64,000 nt of DNA from NCBI GenBank assembly GCA_025612375.1, contig JAAXKN010000015.1, forward strand, positions 1 to 64,000, given 5' to 3'. The position numbers and the translations under genes were made by a program. Positions 8,101 through 15,967 of the stretch are shown here, piece by piece; the first letter of the stretch is position 1, and each line of letters begins with the position of its first letter. The DNA is from Ignavibacteria bacterium (GTDB lineage Bacteria; Bacteroidota; Ignavibacteria; Ignavibacteriales; SURF-24). Below the pieces are notes generated by a model. The model was not told the DNA's origin, made no database searches, and was given only the letters and a program-made list of their open reading frames with translations.

Positions 8101-10155
8101 ATGAGGGGTACTTTCTTGAGACGCATACTAATACTGTTCCTTTTAACGCTTAACATAATATTTCCTGCGCGGATAAATGCGCAGGCCCAAAAACTTCAGC
8201 AGAATAGTGATGGCGCCGGTACGTGTGTTGCCTCAACTTGGCACTATGAACCCGTTGAAGGTAAACTAATTGTAATATGTCCTACCGATATAACCTGTAC
8301 AGAAGAAAGCTATAGCGCTTACAGAAAGAAATACGGCTTTTCCGGTGCCGGAATAATCCAGATCCACTACAGCCAGGATAGTCCCTACCAAAGAGCAATT
8401 GATGCCGGCTTTGAACCAAAGAACATTGTAATCATGACGTGGGGTACTACTTATCTTGACGCCGTAAAAGAGCTGCCCGCAGGCTACTACTACCAGGATG
8501 AGCCGGTGGAACATGACTGCAGCGGGCATGCGACTGTAGGGGACCATATTTATACTCCGGAGGAACTGGCAACAAGAAGGGATTACGTGCACAGTGTGCG
8601 TCCCGGCTCCAGGTTTGTTATAGGCGGCTATAAAAGGTGCAGCCACCTGAGGCTTGCGGCTGACTGCGCAGACAATATAATGTATACTTCATACGTAAAC
8701 TGGAACACAATACTGTTTCCGTTCTGCCATGTAAACATTGGCTACGGCGATGACTATGAAGCCCCATGGACCCAGGGTAAAAGCCAGCAGACAGACAGCT
8801 GGGGAGATATGCGTTCAAAGTTCGGAGCAAAATTCTCCATGAGCTGGATGGATGGAAGGGGCGATGAGTACCAGGAGCTATTTAAGGCAGCCAACTCACT
8901 TGGACTCGAGGGCATATGGCTTTATGCACGCGAGGGCCTTGGAGCCGATTCGGCCGCCACTATGGAACAGTTCTGCCAGGCGGCAGTATCCAACGGCTGG
9001 CTTAAAATGGTGGACGACTATATACCGGCACCCATGAATTTTACTGCACAGAAAGCAAAGGACGGATGTTCCATAGAACTTAGCTGGACAGACATTTCAG
9101 ACAACGAAAAAGGTTTTGTAATTGAAAGAAAGGTCTCAGGTTCGGATTCCTACAGCCAGCTTGCCGTAACCCCCGCGGGGCGCACGAACTACACGGACCC
9201 TTCAATTGAGGAAGGCAGGGTTTATTCATACAGGATAAGAGCCTTTAATGATTATAATATATCCGACTACAGTAATGAATCTATAATAAGCGCCCCGGTT
9301 ATGCCCCATCTTACCTTGCCTGAGGACAAGGCGAAAAACCAGCCTCTTAAGCTGAATTTTAACTGGGAGCCTTCTCCCGATGCGGAAAGCTATTCAATAA
9401 TGATTTCTGAAGACGGGCTTTTTAATAATACAGTTTTTTCAGATTCAGTTCTATATAAGCCCGAAGCCGTGGTAAGTAATCTTAAAGACGGCTTTCAGTA
9501 TTACTGGAGAATTTCGGCAAAGGATTCTTCCGGGATAAGGTCTTATTCCGCGCCCCGGAGCTTTTCGACGCTTCTTTTACCCCCCGGAAACCTAAGGGCT
9601 GAAGCCCTGAACGGCCGCAGGGTCAGGCTTACGTGGACGGACAATTCCCAGAGTGAAGCAGGCTACAGCGTGGAAAGAAAAATAATCAGTGACGCCCAGT
9701 ATAAATTCCTGACAACACTTGACAAAAATGCCGCGTCATTTACAGACTCCCTGCTTGAAGAAGATGTATTTGTCTACAGAGTGCAGGCCTATAATCAGAT
9801 TGGCGCCTCAGACTATAGCAACGAGGCAAGCGCTGCTGTAATAACAGGCGTTGATAAGCCGGCGGCGGTTCCAATAGACTATACGCTTTTTCAGAATCAC
9901 CCTAATCCGTATAACCCTTCAACAAAAATAAGCTACACACTGCCTAATCAAAGCAGGGTAAGGCTGCAGATTTACAACTCAATCGGCGGCGTTGTAAGGA
10001 CACTCGTAGACGAAGTGGAAGACGCGGGCTATTATGAGCTTAATTTCAATGGCTCGGAGCTTTCTTCCGGAATATATTTCTACTTAATGGAGGCAAGTTC
10101 AATGAAAGGATCTGTTAGCTACCGCGCGGCAAGGAAAATGATTCTTCTTAAGTAA
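8101..10155 (+). CDS. Secreted protein: TIM-barrel-like domain, two fibronectin III domains, T9SS sorting domain
   Basis: The ATG at 8101 gives a normal signal peptide (basic MRGTFLRR, then ILILFLLTLNIIF, ending near INAQA). A longer TTG start at 8008 would bury it, so the ATG is preferred. Mature residues of about 30-310 form an unassigned domain with the look of a TIM-barrel glycosidase-like fold (GYYYQDEPVEH, SFVIGGYK-like and KFSMSWMDGRGDEY strand ends carrying acidic residues). Two Fn3-type domains follow (LSWTDISDNEKGFVIERK and LTWTDNSQSEAGYSVERK begin them), with a third beta-sandwich between. The end is a T9SS type A domain (HPNPYNPSTKISYTLP to KMILLK). The inferred role is a surface or extracellular carbohydrate-acting protein; no catalytic assignment can be made. 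Confidence 0.8.
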   Translation: MRGTFLRRILILFLLTLNIIFPARINAQAQKLQQNSDGAGTCVASTWHYEPVEGKLIVICPTDITCTEESYSAYRKKYGFSGAGIIQIHYSQDSPYQRAIDAGFEPKNIVIMTWGTTYLDAVKELPAGYYYQDEPVEHDCSGHATVGDHIYTPEELATRRDYVHSVRPGSRFVIGGYKRCSHLRLAADCADNIMYTSYVNWNTILFPFCHVNIGYGDDYEAPWTQGKSQQTDSWGDMRSKFGAKFSMSWMDGRGDEYQELFKAANSLGLEGIWLYAREGLGADSAATMEQFCQAAVSNGWLKMVDDYIPAPMNFTAQKAKDGCSIELSWTDISDNEKGFVIERKVSGSDSYSQLAVTPAGRTNYTDPSIEEGRVYSYRIRAFNDYNISDYSNESIISAPVMPHLTLPEDKAKNQPLKLNFNWEPSPDAESYSIMISEDGLFNNTVFSDSVLYKPEAVVSNLKDGFQYYWRISAKDSSGIRSYSAPRSFSTLLLPPGNLRAEALNGRRVRLTWTDNSQSEAGYSVERKIISDAQYKFLTTLDKNAASFTDSLLEEDVFVYRVQAYNQIGASDYSNEASAAVITGVDKPAAVPIDYTLFQNHPNPYNPSTKISYTLPNQSRVRLQIYNSIGGVVRTLVDEVEDAGYYELNFNGSELSSGIYFYLMEASSMKGSVSYRAARKMILLK

Positions 10156-10272
10156 GACCGCGCATGGTGACAGAAATTCCCTGATGACATTTAAGCAAAA
10201 TCAGGCTATCTTTAGAAAATGCAGCCTTGCTGCACTCAATAAAGGTTAATTCTGAAAAACAGGGAATTGAAT

Positions 10273-13050
10273 ATGAACACTAAACCCTTGACACAGCTCG
10301 AGGAAACTGAAAAAGATGAGCCTCTTAAAAAGGATATCCGCGAGCTGGGCATTATACTGGGCAATGTTCTGGTGGAACAGGAGGACCCGGAGCTTTTTGA
10401 AGCCGTTGAAACACTCAGGTCCCTGACAAAATCCCTCAGAACAGAATACAGCGATGAGGTAAGAAAAAAGATTGTTTCTCTTATAGATACATTAACGCCC
10501 GAAAAGGCTTATAAGGTGGTAAAGGCATTTTCAGTTTATTTTATTCTGGTTAATGCCGCCGATGAAATTCACCGCATAAGGCGCATGAGAGCGCACATCT
10601 TCTCAAACGACAAGCCGCAGAAAGGATCGGTTGAAGAAGCCCTGATGTGCCTTAAAAACGAAGGCGCAGGCAGGGAACTACTGCAGGATGTCCTGAAATC
10701 CCTTGAGGTGATACCGGTCTTTACAGCGCATCCTACAGAAGCCACACGTCAGACCATACTGAAGAAGATACTGAACATCAGCCGCCTGCTCTTAAAAAGA
10801 GAGTACACCAGGATTACCCCTTCAGAAGAAGAAAGAATTAAGCGGCAGCTGCAGACTGAAGTTACACTTCTCTGGCAGTCAAATGAAATAAGATTTCATA
10901 AAGTGACGGTAAAAGACGAAATACAGCGCGGGCTGTTCTTCTTCAAAAATGTGCTCTACGACGTTATTCCGGAGTTCTATGAGAACCTGAACCTGAAGCT
11001 GGGCTCTGTGTTCAATATTCAGACGCCTGCGCCTGCCTTAATTAAGTTCGGCTCGTGGATGGGAGGCGACCGCGACGGGCACCCTTATGTTACGGTGGAT
11101 ATTACAAAAGAGACAGCCGCAAACTATAAGAAAATTATACTTGAGCTTTATCTTAAGGATCTGGATCCGATATATGATTCCATCAGCACTTCGCTGAACC
11201 TCGTCTCGGCAAGCCCCGGGCTCCACCTTTCAATTGAAAACGACAGAAGCCGCCTGAAGGATCTGGCAGCTGAAAGCGTTCTGAGGGATCCCTCGGAAGT
11301 CTACCGCGTAAAGCTATTCCTTATCTCCCTTAAGCTCAGGAAAACAATTGAAGAGCAGTCTGAAGGCTACAGGGATGCTGAAGAGTTCATAGGTGATCTG
11401 GAGCTAATGTATAACAGCCTTTCGGAGAACAAGGGGCGCATAATTGCTGATTCTAAAATCCTTCCTCTCATATATAAGGTAAAGACCTTCGGGTTTAATT
11501 TTATTTCTCTGGACATAAGGCAGAACGCTTCACTGATCAGGGAGGCAACGGAGGAGATATTTTCTTACTGCGGCGTAAAGAAGGATTTTTCGAAACTGGA
11601 GGAGGATGAAAAAAATCAGATCCTTGCAGAGGAGATCCTGAACCCGAGGCCGCTTATAAACCAGTTCAGTGAACTTTCGGAAACAGCCCGTCAGGTTATT
11701 GGCGAGCTTTCCGTCATCAGGTGGGCAAAGGAAAATATTTCGGAGGATTCCTGCAACGACTATATTATAAGCAACTGCTCGGCTGTAAGCGACGTTATGT
11801 CGGTCCTTCTTCTTGCCAAGGAGGCAGGTGTAGTCCACGCGGGGCGCGAGGGGCTTTATCAGTCGATGTTCGACATACTTCCCCTCTTTGAGACAATAGA
11901 TGACCTGAGAAATTCCGAAACTATTATGCGCGAGCTTTTTAGTAACACTGCATACAGAGGCCACTTAAAGCTGCGCAATATGGTGCAGAAAATCATGATC
12001 GGCTATTCCGACAGCAACAAAGACGGCGGAATTGTGACTTCTAAAATTGAGCTTTATAAATCGCAGCGCAATCTTACAAAGCTCTGCAGGGATTCGGGCA
12101 TTGAGCTCATACTATTTCACGGGCGCGGAGGCAGCATCTCACGAGGCGGCGGCCCCTTAAACCAGTCCATTCTTGCTCAGCCCAGAGGAACGATACAGGG
12201 CAAAATTAAAATTACAGAGCAGGGGGAGATGATCTCTTCAAAATACCTGATTCCTGAGATTGCAGAAAGGAGCCTGGAACTGATAAGTTCAGCCGTAATG
12301 ATTGCCACGAGTAATTCCAGGCAGGAGAATAAGAAAGACCGCTTTGAGGAGTACAGTGCCGTTATGGAAGACATTTCACGTGAGGCACTTTTATACTACA
12401 GGGAGCTTATTACGCACCCGGACTTCTATCAGTACTTCAGAACGGTTACGCCGATTGATATAATTGAGCAGATTGAGATCGGTTCGCGCCCCCCTTCGCG
12501 CAAAAAGGGAAAAGATATCAGGCTGCTTAGAGCTATTCCATGGGTATTTTCATGGACGCAGAACCGCCAGACCATTACGGGTTACTACGGGTTTGGACAC
12601 GCCATAAGCAGGGTGATTGAGAAAGGGCGGGCTTCAATTGAAGACTTCAGGAAGATGTACCGGAACTGGGAGTTCTTTAAGGTGATGGTGGATAATATTG
12701 AGATGGTGCTACTTAAGACGGACATGATAATCGGGCGCGAGTACCTTTCGCTTTGTGAGGATGGCGATCCAATGTGGGAGATATACAGAAGGATTGATGA
12801 AGAGTTTAAGCTTTCGGTAAAAATGATTCTTGAAATTACAGAAGAGGAGAACCTATTGGATTCAAATAAATCTCTGCAGAGGTCGATCCTTCTGAGGAAC
12901 CCGTACATTGATCCTATAAGCTTTATACAGGTGAAGTTTATAAAAGAATTCAGAAATGGGAAGCTTTCCCCTCCTGAGAAGGCACAGCTTTTGTCACTCC
13001 TGCGCTCCACCGTAAACGGCATCGCCGCCGGTGTAAGAAATACGGGATAA
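10273..13050 (+). CDS. ppc: Phosphoenolpyruvate carboxylase
   Basis: Adds bicarbonate to phosphoenolpyruvate to give oxaloacetate, refilling the TCA cycle from the cytosol. Family motifs are complete: the catalytic His region VFTAHPTEATRQT, GSWMGGDRDGHP, the metal/PEP segment MIGYSDSNKDGGIVTSK, and the mobile glycine-rich loop FHGRGGSISRGGGP followed by QGEMIS. At 925 residues it has the normal length of bacterial enzymes. AGGGA at 10261-10265 sits correctly for the ATG at 10273 rather than the TTG at 10267. It is flanked by unrelated genes, with a structured inverted repeat directly after the stop. That repeat's first hairpin (13073-13092) could serve as terminator. Confidence 0.97.
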   Translation: MNTKPLTQLEETEKDEPLKKDIRELGIILGNVLVEQEDPELFEAVETLRSLTKSLRTEYSDEVRKKIVSLIDTLTPEKAYKVVKAFSVYFILVNAADEIHRIRRMRAHIFSNDKPQKGSVEEALMCLKNEGAGRELLQDVLKSLEVIPVFTAHPTEATRQTILKKILNISRLLLKREYTRITPSEEERIKRQLQTEVTLLWQSNEIRFHKVTVKDEIQRGLFFFKNVLYDVIPEFYENLNLKLGSVFNIQTPAPALIKFGSWMGGDRDGHPYVTVDITKETAANYKKIILELYLKDLDPIYDSISTSLNLVSASPGLHLSIENDRSRLKDLAAESVLRDPSEVYRVKLFLISLKLRKTIEEQSEGYRDAEEFIGDLELMYNSLSENKGRIIADSKILPLIYKVKTFGFNFISLDIRQNASLIREATEEIFSYCGVKKDFSKLEEDEKNQILAEEILNPRPLINQFSELSETARQVIGELSVIRWAKENISEDSCNDYIISNCSAVSDVMSVLLLAKEAGVVHAGREGLYQSMFDILPLFETIDDLRNSETIMRELFSNTAYRGHLKLRNMVQKIMIGYSDSNKDGGIVTSKIELYKSQRNLTKLCRDSGIELILFHGRGGSISRGGGPLNQSILAQPRGTIQGKIKITEQGEMISSKYLIPEIAERSLELISSAVMIATSNSRQENKKDRFEEYSAVMEDISREALLYYRELITHPDFYQYFRTVTPIDIIEQIEIGSRPPSRKKGKDIRLLRAIPWVFSWTQNRQTITGYYGFGHAISRVIEKGRASIEDFRKMYRNWEFFKVMVDNIEMVLLKTDMIIGREYLSLCEDGDPMWEIYRRIDEEFKLSVKMILEITEEENLLDSNKSLQRSILLRNPYIDPISFIQVKFIKEFRNGKLSPPEKAQLLSLLRSTVNGIAAGVRNTG

Positions 13051-13071
13051 AAGCAATCAGAATTCTGTATG

Positions 13072-13199
13072 AAAAACCACGCGAGTGGTTTTCTGTCTGT
13101 AGCCCAGGGTAGCTGCATCCACCGCAGGTGAATGCGGACACCCTGGGTTAAATATCACAACATAACAAAAAACCACGTCAGTGGTTTTATATATGTTAC
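13072..13199 (+). repeat. Structured repeat element, copy 1 (forward)
   Basis: A non-coding element with three stem-loops: an outer hairpin AAAACCAC-gcga-GTGGTTTT (13073-13092); a long stem AGCCCAGGGT (13101) to ACCCTGGGTT (13140), enclosing an inner hairpin GCATCCACC/GGTGAATGC; and a second outer hairpin AAACCAC-gtca-GTGGTTT (about 13168-13187) followed by ATATATGTTAC. It aligns over its whole length with the reverse complement of 13227-13361. The layout resembles REP/BIME elements or small non-autonomous transposons mobilised by Y1 (RAYT) transposases. No transposase gene is present in the window. Confidence 0.75.
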
Positions 13200-13226
13200 C
13201 GGAATCACACAATATTAAACGCTCAT

Positions 13227-13361
13227 GTAACAGATATAGAACCGCTATGGGCGGTTCTATTATGGTTTGGGATATTCTTTACCCAGGGTTTTTGCCATCC
13301 GCCTTCGGCGGTGGCTGTCAAACCCTGGGCTACAGATAGAAAACCGCTCTCGCGGTTTTTT
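13227..13361 (-). repeat. Structured repeat element, copy 2 (inverted)
   Basis: The inverted partner of 13072-13199. Read on the minus strand it has AAAACCGC-gaga-GCGGTTTT (13340-13359), TCTGTAGCCCAGGGT with its partner ACCCTGGGTA, an inner CCGCC-GAA-GGCGG hairpin, and AGAACCGC/GCGGTTCT (13238-13259) followed by ATATCTGTTAC. Compared with copy 1, stem bases differ on both sides at once (CCAC/GTGG against CCGC/GCGG), so pairing is kept while sequence changes. The outer hairpin followed by T residues may also act as terminator for the convergent lipoprotein gene at 13379. Confidence 0.75.
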
Positions 13362-13378
13362 ATGAATATTATAATTAT

Positions 13379-14176
13379 TTATTTCTGAAGTGTTATGGTG
13401 CCTATGTCGGTGTTCTGGCCTTTTACTACCTTTACATTTGCCTGCTCAACATCTTTGTAGCCTGTTTCTGAATGCGCAATGTGGACTGTGTAGGTGCCTT
13501 CGGGAAGCGCCATTAGCTTGAAATGACCCTGCGCATCAGGATATGTTGTAATGGTGTCCTGCCCCGCAATTGTATGCACGTCAACAGCGGCATCCAAAGG
13601 AAGCACCTGTCCCGATATGGTGCCTGTAAGGGCATTGGCCTCAACTCTTATTACAGGCTTTAGCTTGTAGCTGTTATTGCCTGTTACTACAATCGACTTC
13701 GATGCGTCAAAGTCCAGAGTCAGCTCATAGGTTACTCCATCCTGTAGTGTAAAGGAATTGTTAAGCTTCAGGCCCGTCTGGCTTCCGCTTGGAATGGTCA
13801 AATCGTGCCTGGTGCCGTTTTCATCAGTAACATAGCTCCCCGGTCCGATAATCAGGCGGATCTGCGAATACTGCCCTGCCGGTAAAGGCGCATTTCCTAA
13901 AAGCGCCGTTACGCCGTTACGAAGCTGCACGAGGTCGATGTTCATTGTGCTGTCTTTAACTACAAGCCAGCTGCCTGCAGAGCTGCTGGTGTCACTTCCC
14001 TGGTGAACCTCCACTCTTGTAACCTGTATGTTAACGGAGCTGTAATGCGCCGGAGCATCCGTCATATAAACTTTAAGCTGGCCGCTGCCGGTCTGTGGAG
14101 TTGTGGAATTATCATCGTTTTTACATCCGGCTATTATTGCAGCAGCAAATAATAAAACAAAAAATATTTTATGCAT
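13379..14176 (-). CDS. DUF4382-domain lipoprotein
   Basis: A short lipoprotein signal peptide with lipobox IIAGC near residue 18 leads into a DUF4382 domain (about 32-180: GQLKVYMTDAPAHYSSVNIQ, RVEVHQ, VQLRNGVTALLG, GQYSQIRLIIGPG). A carboxypeptidase-regulatory-like beta-sandwich follows (GTISGQVLPLDAAV to TVHIAHSETGY). The protein is likely tethered to an outer or inner membrane surface facing the periplasm or medium. Functions of DUF4382 proteins are not established. The gene is monocistronic and convergent with ppc, separated from it by the inverted structured repeats. Confidence 0.85.
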   Translation of the reverse strand: MHKIFFVLLFAAAIIAGCKNDDNSTTPQTGSGQLKVYMTDAPAHYSSVNIQVTRVEVHQGSDTSSSAGSWLVVKDSTMNIDLVQLRNGVTALLGNAPLPAGQYSQIRLIIGPGSYVTDENGTRHDLTIPSGSQTGLKLNNSFTLQDGVTYELTLDFDASKSIVVTGNNSYKLKPVIRVEANALTGTISGQVLPLDAAVDVHTIAGQDTITTYPDAQGHFKLMALPEGTYTVHIAHSETGYKDVEQANVKVVKGQNTDIGTITLQK

Positions 14177-14379
14177 GATTATTTTTCTCTCTTTCTTAAA
14201 ATAACTTACTCTCCTGAAAATTTAAGCCAGAAAAGGAAAACGGAAAAGGAATATAAATTAGCCTTGAAATAACGTTGAATTCAGGCGAATTGCTGTAAAA
14301 TCAAAAATAAGAAAGCCCGGACTTTAATTTCAGCGATGCAAATTGTAAATTGCACATAAATTTTTCAGGACATATTCTA

Positions 14380-15879
14380 ATGAAGATAAAACTTGCCTTC
14401 GCATGGCCTTTACTGGCCATGGCTCTTATTTCCGCCGGATGCTCCTCTGTTAAAGAAACATCCAAAGACAAAATTACAACCGTTGAAGAGCTCCAGCAGA
14501 AAATTGACGCGCGCTTCAGCGATCCCCTCTTTGCACATGCGCACTGGGGCGTTCTGATACAGTCCCTTAAAACAGGGCGCGTATGGTATGAAAGAAATTC
14601 AGAACGCATGTTCAATCCTGCTTCAAACAACAAGATCCTCTCTTCCGCTGCGGCTCTGACCAGGCTGGGACCCGATTTTACATTTGAAACCGACCTCTGC
14701 TGCAACGGAATTGTGGGGGATTCGGTGATAAATGGCGACCTGGTGGTTTTTGGAAACGGGGACCCCACGCTTTATAACCATTTCCAGAAAGATCCCCGGG
14801 ATCTTTTCTTCAGCTGGGCAAAAATGCTCCGTGAGAAAGGGATCAGGCACATTACAGGAAACGTCATCGGCGACGACAATGCGTTTGACGACAACTCTCT
14901 TGGCGACGGCTGGTCGCTTGACGGCCTGGATGCCTGGTATTCTGCCGAAGTCGGCCCCCTGCAGTTAAATGAAAACTATGTAGATATTAAAATTACGGCT
15001 CCCAAAACAGTGCTTGAGCCTGTGAAAATTGAGCCCAACATACCGAGCTGCTATTATACAATAGTAAATAACCTTACGGTTACAGATACCGGGCGCAGCA
15101 ATGTTTACGTTACACGCGCTTTCGGCACAAATAAAATTGTAATAAACGGAACCCTTGTTGCCGGTTCCAGGCCTATAGTTGAATCGCCTACTATCACGAA
15201 CCCGACACTTTTCTATGTTACTGTGTTAAAGGAAGTGCTGGAGCAGTCGGGCATCAGGGTTGACGGAAGTGCAGTGGACTGTGACGACCTCCAGGGGTGG
15301 AAACACACCTCAAATGACTTCCTGGTCATCGATAAGCACCTTTCCCCAAGACTAAGCGAAGTCTTAAAGGAAATGATGAAAAGAAGCCAGAACCTCTATG
15401 CCGAGATAATGCCGAGGATACTAAGCTGGAAATATACAGGAAAAGGGAGTTTCAGAGGAGGAAAGAAAATAGTTGAGGAGGTCCTGAAGGAGTTCGGCAT
15501 TGCGCCTGACACCTACGCGTACGTCGACGGCTCGGGCCTTACAAGGTACGATTACGTAAGTCCAAAGCAGCTTGTAACTATTCTTACAAAAATGAAGAAA
15601 AGCCCCTACTGGAACGTCTGGTACGACGCGCAGCCTGTTGCGGGAATAGACGGAACGCTCAAAAGCCGCATGAAGGGCACCAAGGCTGAAGGAAACGTTC
15701 ACGCAAAGACAGGAACCATCTCAAACGTGCGCGGGCTTTCAGGTTACGTTAAAACAGCTGACGGTGAAGACCTCGTCTTCTCCTTCCTTGTAAACGGGCA
15801 CCTGCGTACGAACAAAGAAACAGAAGACATAACAGACAGCGTGCTTGAACTGATAGCTTCTTTTAACAGAGAAAATTAA
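14380..15879 (+). CDS. dacB: D-alanyl-D-alanine carboxypeptidase/endopeptidase, PBP4 type (peptidase S13)
   Basis: Trims or cleaves peptidoglycan peptide cross-links in the periplasm. All three penicillin-binding motifs of family S13 are visible: SNNK (Ser82, Lys85) in NPASNNKILSSAA, SQN in MMKRSQNLYAE, and KTG in HAKTGTISNVRG. The long insertion between the first two motifs is typical of PBP4. The ATG at 14380 (preceded by AGGA) gives a lipoprotein leader with lipobox LISAGC (Cys21); a TTG at 14350 would add ten residues and is less likely. Being a lipoprotein is slightly unusual for PBP4, which is usually a soluble periplasmic protein. A bidirectional terminator follows. Confidence 0.93.
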   Translation: MKIKLAFAWPLLAMALISAGCSSVKETSKDKITTVEELQQKIDARFSDPLFAHAHWGVLIQSLKTGRVWYERNSERMFNPASNNKILSSAAALTRLGPDFTFETDLCCNGIVGDSVINGDLVVFGNGDPTLYNHFQKDPRDLFFSWAKMLREKGIRHITGNVIGDDNAFDDNSLGDGWSLDGLDAWYSAEVGPLQLNENYVDIKITAPKTVLEPVKIEPNIPSCYYTIVNNLTVTDTGRSNVYVTRAFGTNKIVINGTLVAGSRPIVESPTITNPTLFYVTVLKEVLEQSGIRVDGSAVDCDDLQGWKHTSNDFLVIDKHLSPRLSEVLKEMMKRSQNLYAEIMPRILSWKYTGKGSFRGGKKIVEEVLKEFGIAPDTYAYVDGSGLTRYDYVSPKQLVTILTKMKKSPYWNVWYDAQPVAGIDGTLKSRMKGTKAEGNVHAKTGTISNVRGLSGYVKTADGEDLVFSFLVNGHLRTNKETEDITDSVLELIASFNREN

Positions 15880-15901
15880 CTTCCTATTATTACATTTACG
15901 T

Positions 15902-15943
15902 CAAAAAAAAATCCCCGCCTGTTAAAAAGCGGGGATTTTTTTT
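15902..15943. terminator. Bidirectional terminator between dacB and hppA
   Basis: AAAATCCCCGC pairs with GCGGGGATTTT across ten bases, with A-run and T-run on the two sides. It sits between convergent genes and should stop transcription from both. Confidence 0.9.
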
Positions 15944-15967
15944 ATGGCACTATTTGATTGCGAAGAA

